DNA of 35,577 nucleotides from Sphingomonadales bacterium. Its GTDB lineage: Bacteria; Pseudomonadota; Alphaproteobacteria; Sphingomonadales; Sphingomonadaceae. A program made the translations under genes and the position numbers. The stretch's first letter is position 1. Every line of letters starts with the position of its first letter. Shown here one piece after another: positions 8,386 through 16,864 of the stretch. The DNA lies in contig JAGWTB010000017.1 in NCBI GenBank assembly GCA_028869175.1, positions 1 to 35,577 on the forward strand, written 5' to 3'. A model generated the notes under the pieces. That model saw only the letters and a list, made by a program, of their open reading frames with translations. It did no database searches and was not told the origin of the DNA.

Positions 8386-8886
8386 ATGTTCAAGCGTGCT
8401 GTCCTTGCCTGTGGCCCTGCTGCTGCCGCTCTCGCGCTGATCCTGGCCCCCACCGCCGCCGAAGCGCGCGAAAGCCGCTCTGAGGCGGCGCGCGGGCTGT
8501 CGGAAATGTCTGATCGGCTGAACGATCCCGAAACGCAGCAGTCGCTGGTCGGCATGCTGTCGGCGCTGACCGACGCGATGATGAACATGCGGGTCGAACC
8601 GTTCGCCCGCGCTGCCGAGAAGATGGGTGATCGCAGTTCCATGCGCCACATCGGCCGCAACACCACGCTGCGCGATGTCGCCGGGGTGGACGCCGCGGCC
8701 ATGCAGCGCGACATGCGCCAGAAGCTGCCGCAGGCGATGTCGGCCACGGCTGGCATGACCGGCGCGATGGAGAGCATGCTCCCCGAACTCGAAGCCATGG
8801 CGCGCCGCATGCAGGACACCATGGGTGACCGGCTGGGCGGCATGGACGGCGCATCCCCTGCCCCCGAAGACCGCCGGGGTAACTGA
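8386..8886 (+). CDS. Exported Met-rich protein of unknown function
   Basis: This 166-residue protein has a signal peptide (MFKRAVLACGPAAAALALIL, cut near AEA) and a mature helical part notably rich in methionine: SEMSDRL, DAMMNMR, QRDMRQK, AMSATAGM, EAMARRMQDTMGDRL. It should be periplasmic. Met-rich helices can bind copper or provide flexible packing, but no clear metal motif is present. I do not recognise a named family. The ATG has GGAG about 10 nt upstream. It lies 100 bp after the receptor gene and may share its transcript. Confidence 0.75.
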   Translation: MFKRAVLACGPAAAALALILAPTAAEARESRSEAARGLSEMSDRLNDPETQQSLVGMLSALTDAMMNMRVEPFARAAEKMGDRSSMRHIGRNTTLRDVAGVDAAAMQRDMRQKLPQAMSATAGMTGAMESMLPELEAMARRMQDTMGDRLGGMDGASPAPEDRRGN

Positions 8887-8956
8887 AACCTTTTGCCCTT
8901 GCTCTTGCCCTCCCCTGCTGCCCTGTCACAATGGCGCGGCAACAGGGGAGCAGCAC

Positions 8957-9376
8957 ATGTCAGACTGGCTTGAATCGCGCGCACGGGTGGCCGACCTGGT
9001 CCATGCCTATGCCTTGCATATCCGGCAGGGCGAACCCGCCCGCTGCGCCGAGCTGTTCACGCCCGACGGCAGCTTTGAAGTGCGAACCTGGGACCCGCGC
9101 AACGCGGCAACGCTGACCACGCGCACGCGCACGGAAGGTCGTGCGGCGATTGCCGGCTTCATCGGCAGTTCCACAGGCGCAGTACGCATGTTTCCGATGA
9201 TCCACAACCTGCTGGTCACGGTGAACGGCGACCGCGCCGAGGCGTCGAGCCTGATGATCGGCCGGCCCTTTCCCGAAGGCAGTGAAGTGATCGGCGAATA
9301 TGCTGACAGTTTCCGCCGGGTGGACGGACGCTGGTTCTTCACTGCGCGTATCTACACCATCGCCCGGGCCGCTTGA
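8957..9376 (+). CDS. SnoaL-like domain protein
   Basis: This 139-residue protein has the classic SnoaL-like size and pattern: an N-terminal helix (ARVADLVHAYALHIRQGEPARCAELFTPDGSFEV), a central TRTEGRAAIAGFI, MIHNLLVTVNGDRAEASS, and a final strand RWFFTARIYTI. It is cytoplasmic and may be an isomerase, dehydratase or hydrolase, or a lipophilic-ligand binder. The ATG at 8957 has GGGGAG about 7 nt upstream. It starts a run of plus-strand genes with an alpha/beta hydrolase and a beta-barrel protein. The exact reaction cannot be inferred. Confidence 0.85.
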   Translation: MSDWLESRARVADLVHAYALHIRQGEPARCAELFTPDGSFEVRTWDPRNAATLTTRTRTEGRAAIAGFIGSSTGAVRMFPMIHNLLVTVNGDRAEASSLMIGRPFPEGSEVIGEYADSFRRVDGRWFFTARIYTIARAA

Positions 9377-9435
9377 CCCGTCGCCCGGCCAGGCTACGAT
9401 CCACCTTGGATCATAATACGGCGGGAGAGCGGATC

Positions 9436-10158
9436 ATGGCGACATTCATGCTGGTGCACGGCGGCCATCATGGCGGCTGGTGCTACAAGAAGGTGGCGCG
9501 GCTGCTGCAGGCGCGCGGGCACATCGTCTATGCCCCGTCGATGACCGGCATGGGCGAGCGCGAGCACCTGCGCTTTCCCGGCATGAACCTCGATACCCAC
9601 ATCACCGACATCGTTCGCATCCTGGAAGTCGACGATCTGACCGAGGTGATCCTTGTCGGCCATTCCTATGGCGGCATGATCATCACCGGGGTGGCCGACC
9701 GGGCAACCGCGCGGACCGGGCACCGGGTCTATCTTGATGCCGCCTATCCGCAGAACGGCGAAAGCCTGCTGGTCCATGCCGGGGCGAATATCGCCCCGCT
9801 TGAGGCAACGATGCGGGTGATCGATGGCGTGGAACTGGTCGGCTTTCCCGAGCATATGCCGCCGCATTTCTTCGGCATCACCGATCCCGAAGATGCCGCC
9901 TTCACCGCCGCGCGGCTCGGTCCGCAGCCCTGGGCCTGCTATACCCAGCCGCTGCTGCTGACCAACGAAGCAGCGATGCGCGCGCTGCCCGAAAGCCACA
10001 TCATCTGCACCTCCACAATTCCGGGGCGCGCCATGGACGTGCTGCGCGAGCGCTCGCAGGGCCGGGTTTGGGACATCGATACCGGGCATGACCTGATGAT
10101 CACCGAACCGCTGTGGGTGGCCGACAGGCTGTGCGACGTCGCCGCGACGATGGGGTAG
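9436..10158 (+). CDS. Alpha/beta fold hydrolase
   Basis: This 240-residue cytoplasmic hydrolase has the oxyanion segment LVHGGHHGGWCY (7-18), the nucleophile elbow GHSYGG (Ser77) and the terminal histidine in DTGHDLMIT (His218). The HGGHHGGW pattern, small lid and length are those of the AB-hydrolase_6 group related to plant methyl-esterases and hydroxynitrile lyases, so a small ester or C-C substrate is likely. The ATG at 9436 has a GGGAGAG ribosome site. A short palindrome, GATCCACCTTGGATC, lies at 9398-9412 in its leader. It stands between the SnoaL-like and beta-barrel genes. Confidence 0.88.
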   Translation: MATFMLVHGGHHGGWCYKKVARLLQARGHIVYAPSMTGMGEREHLRFPGMNLDTHITDIVRILEVDDLTEVILVGHSYGGMIITGVADRATARTGHRVYLDAAYPQNGESLLVHAGANIAPLEATMRVIDGVELVGFPEHMPPHFFGITDPEDAAFTAARLGPQPWACYTQPLLLTNEAAMRALPESHIICTSTIPGRAMDVLRERSQGRVWDIDTGHDLMITEPLWVADRLCDVAATMG

Positions 10159-10230
10159 GCACGGTTTGACCTTCCGCAATGCCGCGCGACTGGGCTAGCC
10201 TATCCTGCAGACCTGCAAGGGAGATTCGCC

Positions 10231-10860
10231 ATGAGCACCTACGGCAACGACATCTACGCAGAACCAGTTGGTCTCGGCACCGATACGCTGGCAAAGCTCG
10301 GCCCGCTCGCGCCGCTGGCAGGCGTGTGGGAAGGCGAAGGCGGGGTGGACATCGCCCCCAAGCGCCCCGGCCCGCGCACCCAGGCCTATTTCGAACGGAT
10401 TTCGCTCCAGCCGGTCGATCCCGGCAACAACGGGCCGCAGGTGCTCTACGCCCTGCGCTACCACACCTGGATGAGCAAGCCGGGCGAGACGGGCACCTAT
10501 CACGATCAGGTCGGTTACTGGCTGTGGGAACCGGCGACCGAAACGGTGATGCATTCGCTGACCATCCCGCGCGGGCAGACGGTGCTGGCGGTGGGCAAGG
10601 CCAAGGCCGATGCGAAGACCTTCACGCTGGAGGCAAAGCGCGGCACCACCGACTACGGCATCTGTTCCAACCCCTATCTTGAAGAGAACTTCCGTACCGA
10701 CAGCTTCACCATCACCGTCACCGTCCACGACGACGGAACCTGGTCGTATGAGGAAGACACGGTGATGCAGGTGACGGGGCAGGCTGAACCGTTCCATCAC
10801 AAGGACGGCAACCGCCTGCACCGCGTCGCCGCACCGACCCCGAACCCGCTCGCCGGGTAG
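10231..10860 (+). CDS. FABP/nitrobindin-like heme-binding beta-barrel protein
   Basis: This 209-residue protein contains GVWEGEGG (31-38), which matches the GxWxGxG signature of the nitrobindin/THAP4 beta-barrel family, and a C-terminal NRLHRV (His197) where the family keeps its proximal heme histidine. The rest is rich in antiparallel strands (YALRYHTW, DQVGYWLWEPAT, SFTITVTVHDDGTWSY). Such proteins bind ferric heme or a lipophilic ligand in the cytoplasm and may handle NO or peroxynitrite. There is no signal peptide. The ATG has AAGGGAG upstream. A heme-free lipocalin-like role is the main alternative. Confidence 0.72.
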   Translation: MSTYGNDIYAEPVGLGTDTLAKLGPLAPLAGVWEGEGGVDIAPKRPGPRTQAYFERISLQPVDPGNNGPQVLYALRYHTWMSKPGETGTYHDQVGYWLWEPATETVMHSLTIPRGQTVLAVGKAKADAKTFTLEAKRGTTDYGICSNPYLEENFRTDSFTITVTVHDDGTWSYEEDTVMQVTGQAEPFHHKDGNRLHRVAAPTPNPLAG

Positions 10861-10957
10861 GGACAATTCGCGTAAGCCAGTCTGCTGCACGCCAAGCACT
10901 GCATCGACATTTCCGCGCGCGCATGACACTCTCCGTTTCAGGGTAGCGGAGCAGGGC

Positions 10958-12895
10958 ATGTCCATCACACGGCGGGATTTTCTGGATGGTGTGGCGCTGG
11001 CGATCGGTGCGGGAATCACGCCGGCAAGCCTGGCGCTGTCAGGCTGTTCGCAACCGGCGGACCGTTCGCAGAAATCGGGCGGCGGCTATGCCGAACCCGC
11101 CGCTGGCGAAAGCGCCGGACCGCCCTATCCGCCACGGCTCGGCGGCATGCGCGGCAGCCATGACGGGGCCTTCGAAGTGGCGCACCGCCTGCGCGATGGC
11201 GAAAAGTTCGCCATCGCCGACAAACCGGTGGAGGCGGTCTGGGACCTTGTCGTGGTTGGCTCCGGCATATCCGGCCTTGCCGCGGCATGGTTCTGGCGGC
11301 GCAAGCACCCCGATGCCCGGGTGCTGCTGCTGGATACCCATGACGATTTCGGCGGCCACGCCAAGCGCAACGAGTTTGACGCGGGCGGCGGCAAGCTGCT
11401 GATCGGTTACGGCGGCACCGAATCGCTGCAATCGCCCGGCAGTCTCTACAGCCCGGTGGCCAAGGGCTTGCTCAAGGACCTGGGCATCGACATCAAACGC
11501 TTCGAGACCGCGTTCGACCGCGATCACTACCCCCGGCGCGGGATGAGCCGGGGCCAGTTCTTCCCCAAGGACGTGTTCGGGGTGGACAAGCTGGTCACCG
11601 GCAGCCCGCTGTTGGGGGTTGCCGACGATCTGGACGCGGCGCGGCTCAATGCCCGTCCGCTCGCCGCCTACCTCGCCGATTTTCCGCTGCCCGAACCGGC
11701 GCGGGCGCAACTGATCGCGCTGTTCAGCGAAAAGCGCAATTTCTGGCCGGGCAAGCGTGCGGCAGCGGTGCAGAAGCTGCTCGATCACATGAGCTATCTC
11801 GATTTCCTGACCCAGCGCTGGAAGGTTGATCCGCTGGTGCTGGCCTGCCTGCGCAACGGCCCCTGCGACTTCTTCGCGGTGGGGATAGACGGGATTTCGG
11901 CGAGCGATGCCTTCGCCACCAACTATCCGGGCTTCCAGGGCCTTGCGCTCAAGCGCAGCGCCGAGGCGGCGGCGGAGATGGACGAGCCCTATATCTACCA
12001 CTTCCCCGACGGCAACGCCTCGATCGCAAGACTGCTGGTGCGGGCGCTGGTGCCCGGGGTGGCGCCGGGCAAGACGATGGAGGACATTGTCCTCGCCCCG
12101 TTCGACTACACGAAGCTGGACCTGCCGGAAAATCCGGTGGCGGTGCGGCAGGGTTCCACCGTGGTCCACCTGGCGCAGGACGGCAAGCCGGGCCTGGTCG
12201 ACATCGGCTATGTGAAAGACGGGGTAACCCGGCGGGTTCACGCCAAGGCCTGCATCTTGGCCTGCTACAACATGATGATCCCCTACCTGACCAAGGAGCT
12301 GGAACCGGCCCAGGTCGAGGCTCTGCGGCGCAACGTCAAAGGTCCGTTGACCTATAGCAACGTGCTGCTGCGCAACTGGGAGGCGTGGGACAAGCTGAAG
12401 GTCCATTCGATCAGCAACCCGGCCGGATTCTTCTCGCTGGTCAAGCTCGACTACCCGGTATCGCTGGGCGGCTATGCATTCTCGCCCGATCCCTCGCAGC
12501 CGATCGTTGCCCATCTGGTCCACGTGCCCACCGTGCCCGAAGCCGGGCCGGGGCTGGCCGACAAGTACCGCGCGGCGCGGGCCAAGCTGTTCGGCATGAG
12601 CTTCGCCGATTTCGAAGTGCCGGTGCGCGACGAACTGGCGCGGATGCTGGGCGACGGCGGCTTCCAGTCCGAGCGCGACATTCTGGCGATCACCGTCAAC
12701 CGCTGGTCGCACGGCTATGCCTATTACCCCACCCCGCTCTACGACCATATCGATACCAAGCCCTGGCCCGAGGCGATTGCCCGGCGGCGCTTCGGGCGCG
12801 TGGCCATCGCCAATTCGGACGCCGGGTGGAGCGCCTATACCCACACCGCGATCGATCAGGCATGGCGCGCGGTGCAAGAGCTGGCCAGCGCCTAG
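10958..12895 (+). CDS. Tat-exported FAD-dependent oxidoreductase, spermidine dehydrogenase-like lipoprotein
   Basis: This 645-residue protein begins with a twin-arginine signal (SITRRDFLDG, hydrophobic stretch) that ends in a lipobox (LALSGC, Cys30), then about 60 low-complexity residues, then GMRGSHDGAFEVAHRLRDG and a Rossmann FAD motif VVVGSGISGLAAAW (98-111) with an acidic end of beta-2 (LLLDTHDDFGGHAKRN). The GSH-FEVAHRLRDG block and layout resemble SpdH of Pseudomonas, which oxidises spermidine. The C-terminal block NSDAGWSAYTHTAIDQAW fits the flavin site. It should fold with FAD in the cytoplasm, then be exported and lipid-anchored. It lies 25 bp before a Tat-exported glycosidase gene. 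The substrate may be a polyamine or another amine; the family is firmer than the substrate. Confidence 0.82.
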   Translation: MSITRRDFLDGVALAIGAGITPASLALSGCSQPADRSQKSGGGYAEPAAGESAGPPYPPRLGGMRGSHDGAFEVAHRLRDGEKFAIADKPVEAVWDLVVVGSGISGLAAAWFWRRKHPDARVLLLDTHDDFGGHAKRNEFDAGGGKLLIGYGGTESLQSPGSLYSPVAKGLLKDLGIDIKRFETAFDRDHYPRRGMSRGQFFPKDVFGVDKLVTGSPLLGVADDLDAARLNARPLAAYLADFPLPEPARAQLIALFSEKRNFWPGKRAAAVQKLLDHMSYLDFLTQRWKVDPLVLACLRNGPCDFFAVGIDGISASDAFATNYPGFQGLALKRSAEAAAEMDEPYIYHFPDGNASIARLLVRALVPGVAPGKTMEDIVLAPFDYTKLDLPENPVAVRQGSTVVHLAQDGKPGLVDIGYVKDGVTRRVHAKACILACYNMMIPYLTKELEPAQVEALRRNVKGPLTYSNVLLRNWEAWDKLKVHSISNPAGFFSLVKLDYPVSLGGYAFSPDPSQPIVAHLVHVPTVPEAGPGLADKYRAARAKLFGMSFADFEVPVRDELARMLGDGGFQSERDILAITVNRWSHGYAYYPTPLYDHIDTKPWPEAIARRRFGRVAIANSDAGWSAYTHTAIDQAWRAVQELASA

Positions 12896-12920
12896 CGCGA
12901 AGCTGAACAGGGAACAGACA

Positions 12921-14438
12921 ATGGACCGCCGCGACTTCATCCGGGCCAATCTGGCGCTGGCCGCCACCTCGCTGGCCGCACCGGCACGTGCGGTGGCTGG
13001 GGCTGGGCGACTGGAGGTGCGGGTCAATGCCGCCAGCCGGACCGGCGCTCTGCCGCATGTCTGGGAAGAATGCGCCGGTTCGGACCGCGCGGTGATCACC
13101 CTGCGCGAGGCGTGGCGCAAGGATCTGGACCGCTGGCGCAACGAATGCGGGCTCAAGCGAGTGCGTTTCCACGGCATTCTCAATGACGAAATGGGCGTCT
13201 ATGCCCCTTCGATCCTGACCCGGGGCAAGGCGGCAGTGAACCTGCAGAACGTGTTCCAGGTCTATGACGGGTTGCAGCAGCGCGGCGTCGCCCCGTTCAT
13301 CGAACTGAGTTTCATGCCCAAGGCGCTGGCATCGGGCACCGCCACCTTCGCCGGCTACAACGGCAATATCACCCCACCGCGCAGCACAGAGGAATGGGGC
13401 AGCTTCATCGCCGCTTTCGCACGGGCGCTGATTGACCGCTACGGCATCGCGAAGGTTCGCACCTGGCCGTTCGAGGTGTGGAACGAGCCCAACCTGCGGT
13501 TCTTCTGGACCGGTGACCAGGCGCAGTACTTCGCCATGTACAAGGCGGCGGCGGTCGCGCTCAAGCAAATCGATCCTGGCCTGACCGTGGGAGGTCCGGC
13601 GACCTCGGGCACCGCCTGGATCGGCGATTTCGCGCGGTACTGCACCGAAAACAACGCACCGGTCGATTTCATTTCCACCCACAGCTATGCTGGCGACCGG
13701 CAGGCCGAAGTGTTCGGTCCGGACATCCACTTCCCGCAGAACGACGTCATTCCCGAGGCCATGGGCAGGGTCCGCAGCACCATCGATGCTACCGGCCTTG
13801 CTGGCAAGCCGCTGTGGCTCAGCGAATGGTCATCGGACAGCCCGGCGATGATCGCCCATGTCATCAGCCATTGCCTGGGCAAGGTGCAGGCGATGTCGCA
13901 ATGGACCCTGACCGGGGTCTACGAGGAACTTGGCGTACCCGATTACGTGCTCAAGGAAGGCGACATGGGCTGGGGCATGCTGGTACAGGGCATCGCCCGG
14001 CCGGCGTTCAACACCTACAAGCTGCTCCACGCGCTGGGCGACGAACGGCTGGAAGCGCAAGGCCCGGTGCTGGCGACCCGGCGGCACGACGGCACGCTGG
14101 CGTTGCTGGTGTGGAACCTGGCGGACGTGCCGCAGGCTGCCGGCATTCCCGGCGCGACCAGCACCCGCACGGTCAACGGCGAGCGCAAGACCCTGACCCT
14201 GCGGCTTGACGGTGTCCCCCCCGGACGCCGCGCGCGGGTGCGCTATGTCGATCAGGAACGCGGATCGCCGATGCCCGCCTGGCGGCGGATGGGCAGCCCG
14301 CAGTATCCCAGTCAGGCCCAGTTGCAGGCGCTGCGCGCTGCTGCGGACGTGGCCCCGGCCACCCCGCTGCGCATCGGCGCGGACCGCACCCTGACGCTTG
14401 ACCTCCCCCCCGAAGGCGTCGCGCTGATCGAGGTTTGA
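12921..14438 (+). CDS. Tat-exported GH39 family glycosyl hydrolase
   Basis: This 505-residue protein starts with a Tat signal (MDRRDFIRANLALAATSLAA, cut after ARA). A (beta/alpha)8 domain follows with the acid/base Glu189 in EVWNEPNLRFFW and the likely nucleophile Glu302 in LWLSEWSSDS, and a C-terminal beta-sandwich completes it, as in GH39 beta-xylosidases and alpha-L-iduronidases. It should cleave xylosides or a related glycoside in the periplasm. The ATG at 12921 has AACAGGGAACAG upstream and lies 25 bp after the FAD oxidoreductase stop, so the two are probably co-transcribed. Two Tat substrates in tandem is notable, since glycosidases usually use Sec. Confidence 0.88.
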   Translation: MDRRDFIRANLALAATSLAAPARAVAGAGRLEVRVNAASRTGALPHVWEECAGSDRAVITLREAWRKDLDRWRNECGLKRVRFHGILNDEMGVYAPSILTRGKAAVNLQNVFQVYDGLQQRGVAPFIELSFMPKALASGTATFAGYNGNITPPRSTEEWGSFIAAFARALIDRYGIAKVRTWPFEVWNEPNLRFFWTGDQAQYFAMYKAAAVALKQIDPGLTVGGPATSGTAWIGDFARYCTENNAPVDFISTHSYAGDRQAEVFGPDIHFPQNDVIPEAMGRVRSTIDATGLAGKPLWLSEWSSDSPAMIAHVISHCLGKVQAMSQWTLTGVYEELGVPDYVLKEGDMGWGMLVQGIARPAFNTYKLLHALGDERLEAQGPVLATRRHDGTLALLVWNLADVPQAAGIPGATSTRTVNGERKTLTLRLDGVPPGRRARVRYVDQERGSPMPAWRRMGSPQYPSQAQLQALRAAADVAPATPLRIGADRTLTLDLPPEGVALIEV

Positions 14439-14459
14439 TCCGCCGCCGGCCTCGCGCGA

Positions 14460-16322
14460 TCACACCCCGGCAGGATCGCGGTGCATGGTCTGGGCGGTGA
14501 GGCGAATCTGCGCATTGGCCGCGCCATAGGCGGCGTAGCCGCGCCGCTCGACCACTTCGAAGAACACCCGCTTGGCGACGGCACGGCTGTAGAACTGGAA
14601 ATACTCCGCCTCGCCATCGCGGTCATAGAGGATGTTCAGCGCCGCCATCCGCGCGACCAGTGCCGGATCGAGTGCGAACTTCGCTTCGATCTCTGCATAG
14701 TAGTTCGGCCCGATTTCCAGCATCGGCAAGCCCGCCGCCTGGGCCTGCGCGGCGGCGACAAAGATGTCGGGCGTCGAAAAGGCGATGTGCTGCACCCCTG
14801 CCCCGAAATAGTTGCGCACGAAGCGGGAGCTGAGCGCATTGGCCGCCAGCGAACCGTTGAGCGTGAAGCGTACTGCCCCACTCCGGCTTTCGACCGCCTG
14901 GCTGTAGACGATGCCCATCGGATCAGCGATTTCGAGCTGCGGCGTTTTCGTGAAATCGAACAGCGTGGTGTAGTAAAGCAGCCAGCTGAGGAATTCCTCG
15001 TACTGCATGGTCTGGGCGACATGATCGATCACGGCCAGATCGTTGCGCGGGGCGGCATCATCCAGCGCCAGCGGGAATTCGTCTGCCCACATCTGCGGCG
15101 CGGTAGCGGCATCAACCAGATAGATCAGGCTGCCGCCAACCCCGCGCAGGCTGGGTATCTGCCATTCACCCGGCGCAATGGTCTGTTCGAAGCGCTGGAC
15201 GTCCAGCGCGTCGGACCGCGCCACCGCGGCCGCCTGATCGTCCACCGCCAGCCCGATGGCGCAGACCGAGCCGCCGTGGACAATGTCGAAGCTGTGGGCG
15301 AGGCCCTCGGGCTCCGAATTGATCACCAGATTGATCGCGCCCTGCTGCCAGCGCACCACCTGCTTGCTGCGGTGCCGGGCGACCGGGGCAAAGCCCAGCG
15401 CGGTGAAGATGCGGCCGAAATCCTCGGCTTCCTCATGGCTGGCGGCAAATTCGATGAATTCGAAGCGGCGCGGATCGATTGGCGGGGCCATGGCGGGTGC
15501 CTGCCGCAACTGCAGCCGCGCGCGCTCATGCAGTGCCTTCAGCGACCGGACGCCGTCACGGGCGATCTGCCCGGCGGAAGTGGAGCGGAAGCGGTCGTTG
15601 AAAATCTCCAGGCTCCAATAGCCCCGATATCCGATCCGGCAGAGCGCGGCGGCATAGTCATCCAGCGCGAAATCGCCCTGCCCCGGCATGCAGCGGAAAT
15701 GGCGGCTCCAGTTGAGGTAGTCCATCTCCAGCTTCGGCGCGTCGGCGAGCTGGACGATGAACAGCTTGTCCGCGCGAATATCGCCGATGGACGCGCTGGG
15801 CACGCCGCGCGCCAGCGAATGGAAGCTGTCCAGCGTCAGGCCGATGGCGGGATGATCGAGATCGCGCACCATGGCCCAGGCATCGCGGTGATCCCAGACA
15901 TGGCGACCCCAGGCGAGCGCTTCATAGGCAATGCGCTTGCCGTGGCTGGCGGCCAGATCGCCGAGCCGGTGCAGGTCATCGAGCATCTGCTGCCGATCCC
16001 CGCTCGCTTGCGGCGAACAGTTCGAGCACAGCAGGATCAGATCGGTACCGAGATCGTCCATCACCGCAAACTTGCGCCGCATCCGCTCCAGCGCCGCCTC
16101 GCGCTGGTCGGTTGGCATGCCTTCATAGTCACGGAACGGTTGCAGCATGGCGCAATCGAGGCCCAGTTCGCGCATCATCGCGCCGACCTGCCGCGCCGGC
16201 AGCGGGCTGGACAGCAGATCATTTTCGAAAATCTCGGCGGCGGCATAGCCAGCGCGGGCAATCGCCTCCAGCTTGCTGTCGAGCGTGCCGCCGACCGATA
16301 CCGTCGCGATCGATGCCTTCAT
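14460..16322 (-). CDS. quiC: Bifunctional 3-dehydroshikimate dehydratase / HPPD-like protein
   Basis: This 620-residue protein has two domains. Residues 1-260 form a xylose isomerase-like TIM barrel with metal ligands Glu134, Asp165, Gln191 and Glu239, as in the sugar-phosphate isomerase-like dehydroshikimate dehydratases. Residues 285-620 form a VOC/4-hydroxyphenylpyruvate dioxygenase-like domain with iron-ligand candidates His434 (VIDHVAQT), His512 (VQHIAFST) and Glu589 (VFFEVVERRGY). This matches QuiC1 of Pseudomonas putida, which makes protocatechuate from 3-dehydroshikimate in quinate/shikimate catabolism. The ATG at 16322 has GGAGG 5-6 nt upstream. It lies 61 bp downstream of the nsrR-like gene on the same strand and converges on the GH39 gene 21 bp away. 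No other quinate gene is visible. Confidence 0.88.
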   Translation of the reverse strand: MKASIATVSVGGTLDSKLEAIARAGYAAAEIFENDLLSSPLPARQVGAMMRELGLDCAMLQPFRDYEGMPTDQREAALERMRRKFAVMDDLGTDLILLCSNCSPQASGDRQQMLDDLHRLGDLAASHGKRIAYEALAWGRHVWDHRDAWAMVRDLDHPAIGLTLDSFHSLARGVPSASIGDIRADKLFIVQLADAPKLEMDYLNWSRHFRCMPGQGDFALDDYAAALCRIGYRGYWSLEIFNDRFRSTSAGQIARDGVRSLKALHERARLQLRQAPAMAPPIDPRRFEFIEFAASHEEAEDFGRIFTALGFAPVARHRSKQVVRWQQGAINLVINSEPEGLAHSFDIVHGGSVCAIGLAVDDQAAAVARSDALDVQRFEQTIAPGEWQIPSLRGVGGSLIYLVDAATAPQMWADEFPLALDDAAPRNDLAVIDHVAQTMQYEEFLSWLLYYTTLFDFTKTPQLEIADPMGIVYSQAVESRSGAVRFTLNGSLAANALSSRFVRNYFGAGVQHIAFSTPDIFVAAAQAQAAGLPMLEIGPNYYAEIEAKFALDPALVARMAALNILYDRDGEAEYFQFYSRAVAKRVFFEVVERRGYAAYGAANAQIRLTAQTMHRDPAGV

Positions 16323-16383
16323 CCGTGCCTCCAGGGTTCGCTGCCAGCCATGACCGATCAGGCACCCACCGCGCAAGCCCGCG

Positions 16384-16791
16384 TCACTGGCCAGCGCGCG
16401 GCGGTGGCGCGACCAGCACGTCGGCCAGGGTCGTGCCATCGAGATGCGCCATGAAGGCCGATTTCGCGCTGGCGAGGACGCCAGGCAGCGCGCAGTCCTG
16501 TACCGAACGGCAACCGGTGCAATCGATCATCGCGCAGCCAGGCTCCATCGTCGCCACCACCTTGCCGATGTTGATCACCGCCTCCGGCCGGGCAAGTCGA
16601 ATGCCGCCGCCCCGCCCGCGAACCGCTTCGATGAAACCGGCCCGGGCAAGCTGGTTGGCGACTTTCATCAGATGGGTCCGCGAAATCGCCTGGGCCTCGG
16701 CCACCTCGGCAATCGATACCCGCGCGCCTTGCTGCCGGGCCAACGCGATCAGCAAGCGCAGCGCATAGTCGGTCTGGCGGGTCAGGTGCAT
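16384..16791 (-). CDS. nsrR: Rrf2 family Fe-S regulator, NsrR-like
   Basis: This 135-residue protein has an N-terminal winged helix (MHLTRQTDYALRLLIALA, ISRTHLMKVANQLARAGFI, RGRGGGIRLARP) and a C-terminal cluster-binding loop with cysteines at 86, 91, 94 and 100 (EPGCAMIDCTGCRSVQDCALPG). NsrR proteins use three such cysteines for an NO-sensitive [Fe-S] cluster and repress NO-stress genes, hcp being a typical target. Here hcp is divergently transcribed and the 148-bp gap holds a site very close to the NsrR consensus, which supports the call strongly. Autoregulation is likely. The alternative is another Rrf2 member such as IscR or RirA. Confidence 0.87.
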   Translation of the reverse strand: MHLTRQTDYALRLLIALARQQGARVSIAEVAEAQAISRTHLMKVANQLARAGFIEAVRGRGGGIRLARPEAVINIGKVVATMEPGCAMIDCTGCRSVQDCALPGVLASAKSAFMAHLDGTTLADVLVAPPPRAGQ

Positions 16792-16846
16792 GGCGCAAGG
16801 CTAGCTGAATTTTGCGCGCGCGGCGATTGCCTTTGGCCCTCTGCGG

Positions 16847-16864
16847 AATTCATCCGGGTGAATT
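16847..16864. promoter_or_regulatory. Palindrome AATTCATCC/GGGTGAATT in the nsrR-hcp gap
   Basis: AATTCATCCGGGTGAATT is symmetric at 8 of 9 base pairs. It lies directly left of the NsrR-type operator, and the two share the ATTCATC half-site. It is nearer the nsrR-like gene, so it could be the autoregulatory site or a second NsrR dimer site. Confidence 0.5.

Noticed and set aside
9398..9412. Palindrome GATCCACCTTGGATC as an operator of the alpha/beta hydrolase gene
   Set aside because: Arms are only 5 bp and no second copy was seen, so it is mentioned only with the gene.
14481..16454. Long open frame on the plus strand opposite the dehydroshikimate dehydratase gene
   Set aside because: The minus-strand protein has all metal ligands of both domains; this frame shows no family pattern.
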